NCBI RefSeq assembly: GCF_947501785.1
Contig: NZ_CANMXB010000001.1
Coordinates: 3,166,501 to 3,230,500, forward strand
Direction of reading: 5' to 3'
Origin: an uncultured Litoreibacter sp.
GTDB taxonomy: Bacteria > Pseudomonadota > Alphaproteobacteria > Rhodobacterales > Rhodobacteraceae
Length of the DNA: 64,000 nt
Shown in pieces: positions 26,021 to 35,192 of this stretch. The notes beneath the pieces were generated by a model. It worked only from the letters and a program-made list of their open reading frames with translations. It was not told where the DNA came from and did no database searches. The position numbers and the translations under genes are program-made. Each line of letters begins with the position of its first letter. Position 1 is the stretch's first letter.

Positions 26021-26609
26021 GTTTCATCTCCTCACCTGTGTCAGCCGCAAAGAATTTTCCAACCGCATCCTGAATGCGTTTGACCGTTGCCTCAGTATCA
26101 AGCGTTGAAAACCCGTCTGCATAGCGCAGTTGAATTTGCGATGGGGCCAGGGTTTCTTCGGCCACGATGTTGACCGGTGGCGAACCGTTAGCGCTGACGA
26201 GATCAGTGAGCTGCTCGACATTGATGGGTGAACAAAGGATTTGAATAGGCGGCTCCACCATTTCGGCCAGGGCAGTCATTTCCTGCTGAACCATAGCGGT
26301 AAGGGACGCTTGCGAAGCTTTTGGCAAAACCGAGTGCAGCATCGCGTCGAGTAGAGGACGAAACGACCCAAGGATATGTTGTCTGGCCTCAAAATAGGTG
26401 AAGCCGAGTTCTTGCAACGCGATAGCTATGTCCTTTTGCGCTTTGCCTTCCTCGGTCCGGGCCTCCTCGAACGCGTCATTCCAGCCATCTTTATAACCAG
26501 CATCAAAAGCGCCCTTTTCAACGGCCTTCAGATCGACCGCCTGCGACACAGGCGCGTGGCCTATCCCCGGTACGCCAAAGTCTTCTAGGACCAACATTTC
26601 CCCCATCAT
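26013..26609 (-). CDS. fliH: FliH-like flagellar export regulator
   Basis: The protein has 198 residues. It has a Gly- and Asp-containing helix near residues 30-50 (AFDAGYKDGWNDAFEEA), a central coiled-coil, and a C-terminal domain (IQILCSPINVEQL, IQLRYADGFSTLDTEATV) like the FliH/HrpE/YscL group. FliH holds the FliI ATPase near the export gate. The start is the ATG overlapping the fliF stop, with a second ATG directly after it. Family similarity is moderate; position between fliF and fliN supports it strongly. Confidence 0.8.
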   Translation of the reverse strand: MMGEMLVLEDFGVPGIGHAPVSQAVDLKAVEKGAFDAGYKDGWNDAFEEARTEEGKAQKDIAIALQELGFTYFEARQHILGSFRPLLDAMLHSVLPKASQASLTAMVQQEMTALAEMVEPPIQILCSPINVEQLTDLVSANGSPPVNIVAEETLAPSQIQLRYADGFSTLDTEATVKRIQDAVGKFFAADTGEEMKHA

Positions 26610-28207
26610 GCTGGCTCCTCGGGCGCTTCAATCCAACTTCGAAGAATTTCCACAGTTTCATCCTGGCGCTCATCAATGAGAGCCTTCAACCGCTCAACCG
26701 GGTCAACGCCGAGATCGGTTACTGGTAGCGAGGGCAGCGAGGTGTTTGACTGTGGTCGGGACGCGGACATATTCGAGGGTGGATCTTGAATTTCACCGCT
26801 CAACGCTTGCCCGATCTCGGCATTTGTTTCCTGCGGCAAGGCAATAGATTGTTGGCTATTGGCGAGCGCGGAAACCACTATTGGGCGGATGACGAAGAGC
26901 CCCAGCACAAGGACCACTAAGCTTGTGGCAGCCAGTTGCGAAAGCTTCATGACGTCAAAGGGCTGGGACGTAGCCCATCCTGCGTCGGGTTGTTCCGGGG
27001 CCACAACCGCAGGCAGTTCAAGGGATCTGATGGTGACGCTGTCGCCGCGGGCCTCGTCATATCCGACCGCGGACTTCACCAGTTCTTCTAGCATGGCAAT
27101 TTCTTCGGCAGGGCGCGGTTCCCAGACGATTGACCCGTCGGCAGCAGGTTGTTCTGTCCCATCTACAAGGACAGCGACGCTGATCCGTTTGATCGATCCG
27201 GGAAGTTTTCTGAGCTCACGCGTGGTCTCGGACAGCTCGTAGTTAACGGTTTCCTGTGTTTCAGTGTTCTGACTGTTCGACTGGTCACTTCCTGCAGCGG
27301 CATCTCCGTCGGGAAGATTTGACGCGACGGTGACGTCTCCGCCCTGAGAGTTTTGGCTATTCTTGCTTGTTTCCTGCGTTTGGGTGCTGACAACGACCCT
27401 CCCTTCGGGATCAAATCGCCGTTCGGTTATCAACTCATCATCTGTCAACGTCTCCACATTGACTTCAACAATGGCGTTGCCGACGCCTGTTCGCGCCTCG
27501 ATCAGGCGCTCTACGTTGCGTTTGAGTAGTTCTGCACGGTCCATTCCGACACGAAGCGGGTTGGATGAATCTTCCAAAGACATGACGGTTCCCAGATCGG
27601 CGTTGATAATTGAAACGCTTTCTGGTTGCAGCCCTGATACCGCGGATGCGACGAGATAGCGGATAGCCTCGGCTGAGGCTGGGGTGATCCCCCCCGCGCT
27701 TCCACGAATAGACACGGAAGCAGTGGGCGTTGATCCCTTGCGGAACGGCGTCTTGGTGCTTTGTGCAATGTGAACCCGTGCTGCGGATATCTGTGGGTTT
27801 GCCAAAATCGTTCGAGCAAGTTCTCCCTCCTTCGCACGGAGGTAAGCTGCATCAAACATTTGGGATGTTGTCCCGAATCCCGAAAGAGAATCGAGCAACT
27901 CATACCCATTTACGTCGCCGGAAGGCAGACCCTCAGCGGCGAGAGTAAGGCGCAGCGCGTCGCGATGAACTGCATCAACATAAATGGCTGAATTTCTAAC
28001 GTCGTAAGCGACGCCTTGGCCATCAAGGGAGGCCAACACCTCGCCGGATGCTTTTGGGCTAAGGCCGCTATAGAGCAAAGCGTAATTGGGTTGCGCCGCC
28101 ATACGGGCGAGAAGCAGCACGCCGACAAAAACTATCGCGGTCGCGCCGATGACGATCATTCGCCGACGCATGTCGAGTTTGCTCCAGACATTTGTAAATT
28201 GCTGCAC
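26606..28207 (-). CDS. fliF: Flagellar MS-ring protein FliF
   Basis: The protein has 533 residues with two membrane helices (about 17-37 and 430-450) flanking a large periplasmic part. Recognisable FliF stretches are PNYALLYSGLSPKASGEVLA, ANPQISAARVHIAQ, and SIRGSAGGITPASAEAIRYL with VSGLQPESVSIIN. It forms the inner-membrane MS ring on which rod and switch assemble. It is the first gene of the minus-strand fliF-fliH-fliN-fliP operon and is divergent from fliL, sharing a 125-base intergenic region with a CtrA-like site. Its C-terminal tail would bind FliG. Confidence 0.95.
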   Translation of the reverse strand: MQQFTNVWSKLDMRRRMIVIGATAIVFVGVLLLARMAAQPNYALLYSGLSPKASGEVLASLDGQGVAYDVRNSAIYVDAVHRDALRLTLAAEGLPSGDVNGYELLDSLSGFGTTSQMFDAAYLRAKEGELARTILANPQISAARVHIAQSTKTPFRKGSTPTASVSIRGSAGGITPASAEAIRYLVASAVSGLQPESVSIINADLGTVMSLEDSSNPLRVGMDRAELLKRNVERLIEARTGVGNAIVEVNVETLTDDELITERRFDPEGRVVVSTQTQETSKNSQNSQGGDVTVASNLPDGDAAAGSDQSNSQNTETQETVNYELSETTRELRKLPGSIKRISVAVLVDGTEQPAADGSIVWEPRPAEEIAMLEELVKSAVGYDEARGDSVTIRSLELPAVVAPEQPDAGWATSQPFDVMKLSQLAATSLVVLVLGLFVIRPIVVSALANSQQSIALPQETNAEIGQALSGEIQDPPSNMSASRPQSNTSLPSLPVTDLGVDPVERLKALIDERQDETVEILRSWIEAPEEPA

Positions 28208-28270
28208 TGGTTTGCCTCTGATTTAGACGAGCCATTCTGGTCTCGCCCCACTGAGATAGATCACGCAGCC

Positions 28271-28285
28271 TTAACAATCGGTTAG
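28271..28285. promoter_or_regulatory. Putative CtrA-type site between fliF and fliL
   Basis: TTAA-N7-TTAG at 28271-28285 fits the CtrA pattern with one substitution. It lies 47 bases before the fliL start and 63 bases from the fliF start, so a single site could serve both divergent operons. Confidence 0.45.
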
Positions 28286-28332
28286 CCAGTTGGGGGCTAT
28301 AGGACAAAAAGTGAACTTCGAAAGAGATTCGT

Positions 28333-28812
28333 ATGTCCGATACCGATATTGACGAAGACCAGACCAAGCCGGCCAAAAGCAAAAAGGGTTTGCTTGTAGG
28401 CGTGGTTGGTGCCGCGCTATTGGGTGGTGGCGCTTACTATGCAGTCAACTCGGGCATGGTATTGGCACCAGCTCAAGAGGTGGCTGAAGAAAAGCCCATC
28501 ATTGAGGAAACCGAAATGGCGACCTTTCTTCCCCTGACACCGATCCTGGTGTCTTTGGGCACTGGGTCGGCCAATCAACTTCGATTTCATGCAGAGCTAG
28601 AAGTTGAACCCACAAAATATGAGGCCGTCGAAAACCTGATGCCAAGAATTTTGGATGTCCTGAACGGATATCTGCGGGCAGTCGACATCGGCGAACTCAA
28701 GGACCCGGCTGCCCTGATAAAATTGCGCGCGCAGATGCTTCGCCGGGTCCAGTTGGTCACAGGGGGCGGTCATGTGCGCGATTTGCTGATAACGGAGTTT
28801 GTTCTGACATGA
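28333..28812 (+). CDS. fliL: Flagellar basal body-associated protein FliL (copy 1)
   Basis: The protein has 159 residues. A short cytoplasmic tail, one membrane helix (KKGLLVGVVGAALLGGGAYY, about residues 18-37) and a periplasmic FliL domain are seen, with FLPLTPILVSL, LRFHAELEVEP and VRDLLITEFVLT. FliL associates with the stator and stabilises it around MotB. It leads the plus-strand operon that includes motA, consistent with that job. A second FliL-like gene lies at 37393-37878. Confidence 0.9.
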   Translation: MSDTDIDEDQTKPAKSKKGLLVGVVGAALLGGGAYYAVNSGMVLAPAQEVAEEKPIIEETEMATFLPLTPILVSLGTGSANQLRFHAELEVEPTKYEAVENLMPRILDVLNGYLRAVDIGELKDPAALIKLRAQMLRRVQLVTGGGHVRDLLITEFVLT

Positions 28813-29219
28813 TTGCCGCGGGTCTGGAATATCTATCTGACATATTGCTGGGCGCGGGTGCCCTTGCTGCTGCATTTTACTGCGTTGTTCTATCACGCAA
28901 ACTGAACCGATTGACGGGCTTGGATCAGGACCTCGGAAGCGCAATAGCGCTGCTGTCCCGGCAGGTTGACGATATGACGACTGCATTGGAGGTCGCACAG
29001 GCGTCGGCCAGCGGCTCTCATCAAGAATTGAGCGATCTCACAACCCGGGCGGAGAAGATCGCTTCGCGCTTGGATGATTTCCTCAAAAATGAGCATTCGG
29101 TCGTATCTGCAACGAATGAGGATCCTGCTCCGCCAAAGGTATCCGAGCGTGACACCGGCGGATTGCAGGACGGATCAACGTCGCTCTTTGTTCGGCATGC
29201 TGCGAGAGCGTCGTCATGA
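28809..29219 (+). CDS. Hypothetical single-pass membrane coiled-coil protein (flagellar)
   Basis: The protein has 136 residues, starting at the ATG overlapping the fliL stop. An N-terminal hydrophobic segment (YLSDILLGAGALAAAFYCVV, residues 8-27) is followed by a predicted coiled coil (about 30-95, with DLGSAIALLSRQVDDMTTAL). The C-terminus is disordered and charged. It resembles conserved small proteins found at this place in alphaproteobacterial flagellar clusters (possibly DUF6468; from memory). Between fliL and the MotE-like gene, a role in stator function or placement is likely but unproven. Confidence 0.7.
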   Translation: MIAAGLEYLSDILLGAGALAAAFYCVVLSRKLNRLTGLDQDLGSAIALLSRQVDDMTTALEVAQASASGSHQELSDLTTRAEKIASRLDDFLKNEHSVVSATNEDPAPPKVSERDTGGLQDGSTSLFVRHAARASS

Positions 29220-29797
29220 TCCGCGCCGGTGGCAAAGGCAAGCCTTCGGGTACCCTGCTCTGCATTGTCGGCGTTCTTGCCCTCTCTGGAACGCTGCGGA
29301 TCGGCGGAATGAGCATTGCCGTCGCCAGTGAGTCCCCTGATCAAGCGGCGATGGACCAAAACATGGCGACGCAGCAGTGTGAAGTTGATCCCGACATAGG
29401 AGCCATGTTGGAGGTCATTTCGACAAGAACCGCTGCGCTGGATGAACGCGAACAGGCATTGCTTGACCGTTCACACGCCATCAAGGCAGCAAATGTGCTG
29501 GTGGAAAACAACCTAAAGAGACTGGCCGAGGCGGAGCGAAAACTGGCCGAAACAATCGCTCAGGTCGATGGAGCAGCTGAAAGCGACCTGGATCGTCTGA
29601 CATCCGTCTATGAGTCCATGAAGCCAAAGGTGGCGGCCGCTCTGTTTGAGCAAATGGCCCCCGACTTTGCCGCAGGCTTTCTCGGGCGCATGGCGCCCCA
29701 GTCGGCCGCCGACATAATGTCGAGCCTGTCATCTGACACCGGCTATGCGATCAGCGTTGTTTTGGCTGGCCGCAATGCAAACGCACCCACTGAATGA
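29216..29797 (+). CDS. MotE-like protein with MgtE N-domain-like C-terminus
   Basis: The protein has 193 residues. Residues about 10-38 are a signal or membrane anchor, residues about 65-130 a coiled coil (ALDEREQALLDRSHAIKAAN), and the C-terminus (VAALFEQMAPDFAAGFLGRM, then AADIMSSLSSD) is an MgtE_N-like helical repeat. This layout matches MotE of alphaproteobacteria, a periplasmic chaperone needed for motor function in Sinorhizobium. It overlaps the preceding gene as ATGA and precedes motA by 43 bases. Confidence 0.8.
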   Translation: MIRAGGKGKPSGTLLCIVGVLALSGTLRIGGMSIAVASESPDQAAMDQNMATQQCEVDPDIGAMLEVISTRTAALDEREQALLDRSHAIKAANVLVENNLKRLAEAERKLAETIAQVDGAAESDLDRLTSVYESMKPKVAAALFEQMAPDFAAGFLGRMAPQSAADIMSSLSSDTGYAISVVLAGRNANAPTE

Positions 29798-29840
29798 CAC
29801 ACAAAGCACCGCCCATTTGTAGCAACGAGGTATCGCAAAC

Positions 29841-30710
29841 ATGATAGGTATTGTTGGCATTATCATTGTCTTCGCCATGGTTTTTGGCGGCTACCTTGCC
29901 GCTGGCGGTAAGATGGGGATCATCATGAAATCCCTGCCATTCGAAATGACAATGATCGGCGGTGCCGCCTTGGGCGCATTTGTCATCAGCAACGACATGG
30001 CCGGAATCAAACATACCGCAAAAGACATTGCGAAGGTCTTCAAAGGGCCCAAATGGGTGAGATCTGATTATCAGGACCTGCTGTGCCTTTTGTTTGAACT
30101 GATCAGAATAGCGCGCAAAAACCCGGTCGAGCTGGAACCTCATATTGAAACGCCGGAAGACTCGGCGGTGTTTGGGCGATATCCGAAAATTCAAAAGGAC
30201 CGTGAGGCCGTCGAATTGATTTGCGACACGATGCGGTCTGCTGGAATGAACTATGACGACCCGCATCAAGTCGAAGAGGTTTTGGAAAAGCGGCTGGAAG
30301 CCAACCTGCACCACGCGCTGCACTCCAGCCATGCTCTTCAGACGGTTGCGGATGGATTGCCAGCCCTTGGTATCGTCGCCGCCGTGCTTGGTGTGATTAA
30401 GACCATGGGTTCCATTGACCAGCCGCCGGAAATCCTGGGCAAGCTCATCGGCGGCGCACTGGTCGGGACATTTTTGGGTGTCTTTCTGGCGTACGGTTTC
30501 TTCGGTCCGTTCGCAGCAAAGGTAAAGACGATCACGGAGCAAGATGGACAGTTTCACCTTTTGATCCGCGAGGTGCTTGTCGCCAACCTTCATAACCACG
30601 CTGTGAATATCTGCATTGAAGTCGGCCGGCAGAACACGCCGGGTCATCTGCGTCCAAGTTTCTCCGACCTGGAACAAGCACTGAAGGAAGCCAAGCAGGT
30701 CGCAGCATGA
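29841..30710 (+). CDS. motA: Flagellar motor stator protein MotA
   Basis: The protein has 289 residues with four membrane helices: two near the N-terminus (IGIVGIIIVFAMVFGGYLAA and PFEMTMIGGAALGAFVI) and two near residues 170-220 (LGIVAAVLGVIKTMGS, LIGGALVGTFLGVFLAYGFF), with a large cytoplasmic loop between. It forms the proton channel with MotB and pushes on the rotor. GAGGTATCG precedes the ATG. The stop overlaps the next gene as ATGA. Confidence 0.96.
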   Translation: MIGIVGIIIVFAMVFGGYLAAGGKMGIIMKSLPFEMTMIGGAALGAFVISNDMAGIKHTAKDIAKVFKGPKWVRSDYQDLLCLLFELIRIARKNPVELEPHIETPEDSAVFGRYPKIQKDREAVELICDTMRSAGMNYDDPHQVEEVLEKRLEANLHHALHSSHALQTVADGLPALGIVAAVLGVIKTMGSIDQPPEILGKLIGGALVGTFLGVFLAYGFFGPFAAKVKTITEQDGQFHLLIREVLVANLHNHAVNICIEVGRQNTPGHLRPSFSDLEQALKEAKQVAA

Positions 30711-32815
30711 GACTTTTTGCGGCGGTGGTTTTCTTTCTGGCTCTCGGAAGCGCAGTGTCGGCGCAGCCGCTGGGCTCAGTAAGGTCCGGAGAGCATGATG
30801 GCTTTAGCCGCCTCGTTGTCTATCTATCTGAAAACATCACTTGGGCGTTTGAACGATCGGAAGACAGCTACATCCTAACAGTGCCGAATTGGACTGCCGG
30901 CTTTGATGCAACCGCGGTCTTTGAACGTCTTCGAAGAGATCGGGTTGTTGAAGTTAACTCAGATGACTCTTCGTTGCGGTTGGTATTGGGTTGCGATTGT
31001 ACGGCGACCGCAACGGCATTTGGCCCTAATGCGGTTATCATTGATGTCATCGATGTTCCGGCTGAGACTGAGAAACTGGCGCAACGGGAAATAATCCGGC
31101 TGCCAACGGACTTACCAGCGCGCGCCTCGACATCCGACCTGCCCCTCCCTCAAGACATTCCTGACGCTTCAAATTTGGGCGAATTGGATGCGTTCCGCCA
31201 ATCATTGTTGGAAAGTGTAAGCGGATCTACCGCACTGAACCTGTTGCAGCTTGATGATGCGCAACCAATCCCGGACCAAAGCGCTGAGCAAATAGCAATT
31301 GGCGCCATGGACGCAGCTGGTCAGTTTCAAGTCACGACTGCAATTGAGGAAGCTCAGTTACGCGCAGGTTTAGGTGTCCAACCGCCGCCACCAGCAGACT
31401 GCCCGGATCCTCGAAATTTTGACATACTGTCTTGGGGGCAGGGTGAAGATTTCAGCAACCAACTTTCTCAGTTACGACAAAACACGTTTGGAGAATTCGA
31501 CACCCCAAATGGGCCCCAAATTTTGAGATTGGCCCAACTATACTTGTATTTTGGTCTCGGCGCGGAGGCGCAATTGGTCCGGGGGGTTTTCGGTCTAGAT
31601 GGCCCATCTTGGGAAGCGGTCCATAATATTTCTCGACTTCTTGAGCCAAGCAAAGCCAGTGCCGGGTCGATGCTCAGCAACATGAAAGGTTGCGACCCCT
31701 TGCTTGCCCCGTGGACACTACTCGATCTTGCTGAAGGGTCAGTGGCGTCGGAAAAGCTCACAAAGGATACGGTCTCACAATTTTCGAAATGGCCCCATCA
31801 TTTGCAGGTTCTTTTGGGCCCTCGTCTGATCTCGTTGTTAGCCAGGAGTGGTCAGGACGACGCGGCTGGAGTGATACAAAGTATCCTTTCCCGACATGAG
31901 GGCGGAGCAACGAGCGCGTTGACCCTTACGATCGCAAGAGAGAGTGAAACGGAGACGGTATCGCAAGACGCATTGTGGGCCGTGGTAAAGGAAGACGGTG
32001 CTGACGCCCCCGAAGCGCTGCATCTCTATATGCTAGCGCAACTGGATGACCGGGTAGATGTGGAAGCGCACGTCCTAGAATTGTCCGCGGCATTTGAACA
32101 AGAACTGGAAGGTACGCCTGTTGCTGTATCTCTCGCGCGCGCGCGTGTGCTGGCCTTGGCCCAAAAGGGTTTGACCAAGGACGCGTTGGATCTTTTGCGG
32201 CGTGTGGAAACAGGCGAAGAAAACGCCACAGACGAATTGTTGGATGACCTTGTGGAACGTGTTTTGAACACCGGAAGGGCAGAGGATTTGATGCAGGTTG
32301 CTCACCATCTGCTCCGCGAAAACTCTGCTGGAAACGTTGATTCCGAGAATATGGAACGGCTGGCTAGGGGGCTTCTTGAATTCGGATTGCCGGAGGCTGC
32401 CAGCAAACTCCTTGGTGGGGTCCGCAGTACACCTAAGTCAACGATATTGGAGGCTGACATTGCTATTGCGCTGGGGAATTTCGACGATGCTGACACCATC
32501 CTTGCAAACATTGCTTCGGCACAAGCAAACCTAATACGGGCGGACCAACTGCTGCGTCAGGGGGATGATACATCCGCGTGGAACGTTCTGTCTGAAGAGC
32601 ATCCTGAAGAGCAAAGATCAGACATTGCCTGGGCTGCGTCCGAGTGGCAGTCGGTGACGCTTGATGGCCCGAAGAAACAGGTTGCGGAAATGATCGGCGA
32701 AACGTCTGATGTGTCGCTGGAAGATCGTCCTTTGGCAACGGCGTTGGACTTCCAGAAGGCAAGCGAGCAAAGCCGCGAGGCTATCCGACGTTTATTGGCT
32801 GAAGGTGCGCTTTGA
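30707..32815 (+). CDS. Large exported protein coupled to motA
   Basis: The protein has 702 residues. A Sec signal (RLFAAVVFFLALGSAVSA) is followed by a beta-type N-terminal domain (FSRLVVYLSENITWAFERSE, residues about 28-110) that resembles AMIN-like modules, a linker (about 120-240), and a long all-helical region (about 250-700) that looks like degenerate TPR repeats (ALAQKGLTKDALDLLRRVET). The start overlaps the motA stop. No known flagellar protein was recognised. The place among stator genes suggests a periplasmic partner of MotB, FliL or the P-ring, a larger analogue of rhizobial MotC; this is inference. Confidence 0.75.
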   Translation: MRLFAAVVFFLALGSAVSAQPLGSVRSGEHDGFSRLVVYLSENITWAFERSEDSYILTVPNWTAGFDATAVFERLRRDRVVEVNSDDSSLRLVLGCDCTATATAFGPNAVIIDVIDVPAETEKLAQREIIRLPTDLPARASTSDLPLPQDIPDASNLGELDAFRQSLLESVSGSTALNLLQLDDAQPIPDQSAEQIAIGAMDAAGQFQVTTAIEEAQLRAGLGVQPPPPADCPDPRNFDILSWGQGEDFSNQLSQLRQNTFGEFDTPNGPQILRLAQLYLYFGLGAEAQLVRGVFGLDGPSWEAVHNISRLLEPSKASAGSMLSNMKGCDPLLAPWTLLDLAEGSVASEKLTKDTVSQFSKWPHHLQVLLGPRLISLLARSGQDDAAGVIQSILSRHEGGATSALTLTIARESETETVSQDALWAVVKEDGADAPEALHLYMLAQLDDRVDVEAHVLELSAAFEQELEGTPVAVSLARARVLALAQKGLTKDALDLLRRVETGEENATDELLDDLVERVLNTGRAEDLMQVAHHLLRENSAGNVDSENMERLARGLLEFGLPEAASKLLGGVRSTPKSTILEADIAIALGNFDDADTILANIASAQANLIRADQLLRQGDDTSAWNVLSEEHPEEQRSDIAWAASEWQSVTLDGPKKQVAEMIGETSDVSLEDRPLATALDFQKASEQSREAIRRLLAEGAL

Positions 32816-32887
32816 GGGCGCTTGATCATATTTCCTAAACTCTTTGATTCTAATTTCATGCTAACTGCAAGAATTGCGAGGCATGGC

Positions 32888-33121
32888 ATGAAAAATGTCA
32901 AACGACCGGCCAAACCGGCAGTGATGGCCGTCTTGATCCTGTCATCTCTGTTACTGATGACATTGGAGGCCGCGTCCGCATTGCTGCGAACTGCTACATC
33001 TTCATCTGCGCCGTTGGTCGAAAGCAGGCAAGCCAGGCCCGCCAATTCATCTACCGTCGTTGAGCGGCAGGCGATGGTTGCGAACCCCCGACAGCAAGAG
33101 CTCGTAAGCGGTTCAAAGTAG
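32888..33121 (+). CDS. Possible small membrane protein before flhA
   Basis: The frame encodes 77 residues from an ATG with GAGG 6 bases upstream. It has a basic N-terminus (MKNVKRPAKPA), one strong hydrophobic helix (VMAVLILSSLLLMTLEAASA) and a polar tail. It stops 4 bases before the flhA ATG, fitting the operon spacing. No family was recognised. The opposite strand also has a long open frame here, so the coding call rests on spacing, the ribosome site and the membrane pattern. Confidence 0.45.
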   Translation: MKNVKRPAKPAVMAVLILSSLLLMTLEAASALLRTATSSSAPLVESRQARPANSSTVVERQAMVANPRQQELVSGSK

Positions 33122-33125
33122 ATCA

Positions 33126-35192
33126 ATGCGTTCGGTATTTCAGCCAACAGTTCTCCTAGCATTCGCGCTTATGTCCATCATCGTAATGATGGTCCTGCCG
33201 ATGCCCGCTTGGATATTGGATCTGGGTCTTGCGGCGAGCTTTGGGCTAGCCATCCTCATTTTTACGGTGACGCTGTTTCTCGATAGGCCTCTCGATTTTT
33301 CGGCGTTTCCCACCGTGCTGTTGGCATCATTGATGCTACGACTTTCACTCAATGTGTCCTCAACAAAGCTGATCATTGGAAACGGCCACAGTGGCACTGG
33401 TGCTGCTGGAGAGGTCATTCAAGGGTTTGCCATGTTCATAATGGGTGGCAGCGTCGTTCTTGGCTTGGTGGTTTTTTGTGTACTGCTGATCGTCAACTTC
33501 ATCGTCATTACCAAAGGCGCAGCCCGGATGGCGGAAGTGGGTGCCCGCTTCGCACTTGACGGGATGCCCGGCAAGCAATTGGCGATCGATAGCGACATGT
33601 CGGCGGGTGCCATTGATCATAACGAAGCAAAATTACGTCGGGAGCGTGAGCAGCAAGAAACGACCTTCTTTGGATCCTTGGACGGGGCTTCGAAGTTCGT
33701 AAAGGGTGACGCAATCGCCGGGCTTCTCATCACTCTGCTAAATCTTGTTGTCGGGCTGATTATCGGGGTCAGTATCCACGAGATGCCGATTTCCAAGGCG
33801 TTTGAAACCTACGCGATTTTGACTGTGGGTGACGGCCTGGTTACCCAAATTCCGGCAGTAATAATTTCCATTGCGACGGCGCTATTGTTGGCCCGTGGTG
33901 GCGTAAAGGGTGCCACGGACTTGGCATTGACGGCGCAGTTGGGGAAGTACCCTGCCGCCCTGGCAACCGTTGGCGTTTTGATGGTTTTTTTCGCGCTCGT
34001 TCCCGGGCTTCCCTTTGTGCCGTTTGTCTTGGGGGCAGCGGCATTGTTGTTTGCCGCGTGGTACAGTCGGCAAGACCGATCTCCTGAAACCGCGGAAGAC
34101 GCTTCGAAACCGATGGAACCACAACCGTCCGAGAGGTCCATGGGAGATGTCTTGGATTTAGACGACATTCATGTGGAGTTTTCGCCGGATTTGGTTGGGA
34201 TGGCCTTAGATCCTACGACCGGCCTGGATGCTAGAATCGCCAGCATGCGCCAGCATATCGCCAGCGATTTTGGGGTCATTTTGCCCGAAGTCCGGCTCAC
34301 TGATAATTTGGGGCTCAGGTCAGGTGAGTACTGCCTTAACATCCAAGGTGTCGAACACGCGCGCGATGTTTTACGCCCAACACTGTCGTTAGCGCTTTTG
34401 CCCTCCGACCAATCCTACAAATTGGCTGGCGAGCAAGTCCAAGAACCGGTTTATGGCGCGCCGGCAATTTGGGTCGACAATGAGAAGCAAGAAGAGGCGG
34501 CCCTGAATGGTTGCACGGTCGTGTCCGCGCCGGAAATTTTGGCAACGCACTTATTGGAGATCATCAAACGTAATTTGTCCCGCCTTTTGACCATGAGAGC
34601 ATTGCGTCGAATTCTGGACGAGTTCACGAATCTCAGCGATGAGAATCGGAACGAGGCAAATCGGAGATTGATAAGCGATTTGATCCCCGAAAAAGTGTCT
34701 CACGACCTGCTGCTCCAGGTGCTTCGGCTGCTGCTGGACGAGCAGGTTTCCATTCGCAATCTGGCCTTGATTCTGGAAGCGATCGCAGAAGCGCGACCGG
34801 TCTACAAAAACGCGGAGGCGATATGCGAGTATGTACGGCAGCGATTGGGTTTTCAGATCGTGGCCCAGCTAAGGAGGGAAGACGGTAGCTTACCGCTTTT
34901 GCAACTCGCTCCGGAGTGGGAAGATCTCTTTCAGAAATACCAACTTGAATCTGACGCTGGCTCGGACGTCGCATTGCCGCCGGATGAGTTCAACAAATTG
35001 GCTGGACAGGTCTCCGCGAAGTTGAATGCTGCCAATGAAACAGGAGTTTTCCCTGCGCTAGTCACGTCATTGCACAGAAGGCGGTTTGTGCACGCAGTGC
35101 TCCGGGCCAAAGGGATATCCGCTTCCGTGTTGTCGTTTGAAGAAATTGCCAGAGACGCGAAGCCATCCGTTGTTGGTCTTGTCGCGGCATGA
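33126..35192 (+). CDS. flhA: Flagellar biosynthesis protein FlhA
   Basis: The protein has 688 residues. The first half has about eight membrane helices and the conserved cytoplasmic FHIPEP stretch (GAARMAEVGARFALDGMPGK, QLAIDSDMSAGAIDHNEAKL). The second half is the cytoplasmic domain (FGVILPEVRLTDN, RNLALILEAIAEA) that forms the nonameric export ring and binds chaperone-substrate complexes. It is the largest part of the flagellar type III export gate. The stop overlaps the fliR start (ATGA). Confidence 0.96.
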   Translation: MRSVFQPTVLLAFALMSIIVMMVLPMPAWILDLGLAASFGLAILIFTVTLFLDRPLDFSAFPTVLLASLMLRLSLNVSSTKLIIGNGHSGTGAAGEVIQGFAMFIMGGSVVLGLVVFCVLLIVNFIVITKGAARMAEVGARFALDGMPGKQLAIDSDMSAGAIDHNEAKLRREREQQETTFFGSLDGASKFVKGDAIAGLLITLLNLVVGLIIGVSIHEMPISKAFETYAILTVGDGLVTQIPAVIISIATALLLARGGVKGATDLALTAQLGKYPAALATVGVLMVFFALVPGLPFVPFVLGAAALLFAAWYSRQDRSPETAEDASKPMEPQPSERSMGDVLDLDDIHVEFSPDLVGMALDPTTGLDARIASMRQHIASDFGVILPEVRLTDNLGLRSGEYCLNIQGVEHARDVLRPTLSLALLPSDQSYKLAGEQVQEPVYGAPAIWVDNEKQEEAALNGCTVVSAPEILATHLLEIIKRNLSRLLTMRALRRILDEFTNLSDENRNEANRRLISDLIPEKVSHDLLLQVLRLLLDEQVSIRNLALILEAIAEARPVYKNAEAICEYVRQRLGFQIVAQLRREDGSLPLLQLAPEWEDLFQKYQLESDAGSDVALPPDEFNKLAGQVSAKLNAANETGVFPALVTSLHRRRFVHAVLRAKGISASVLSFEEIARDAKPSVVGLVAA

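Noticed and set aside
32557-33162. 201-codon minus-strand frame before flhA
   Set aside because: It overlaps the end of the exported repeat protein and the flhA start and lacks family features. The plus-strand small gene fits the operon better.
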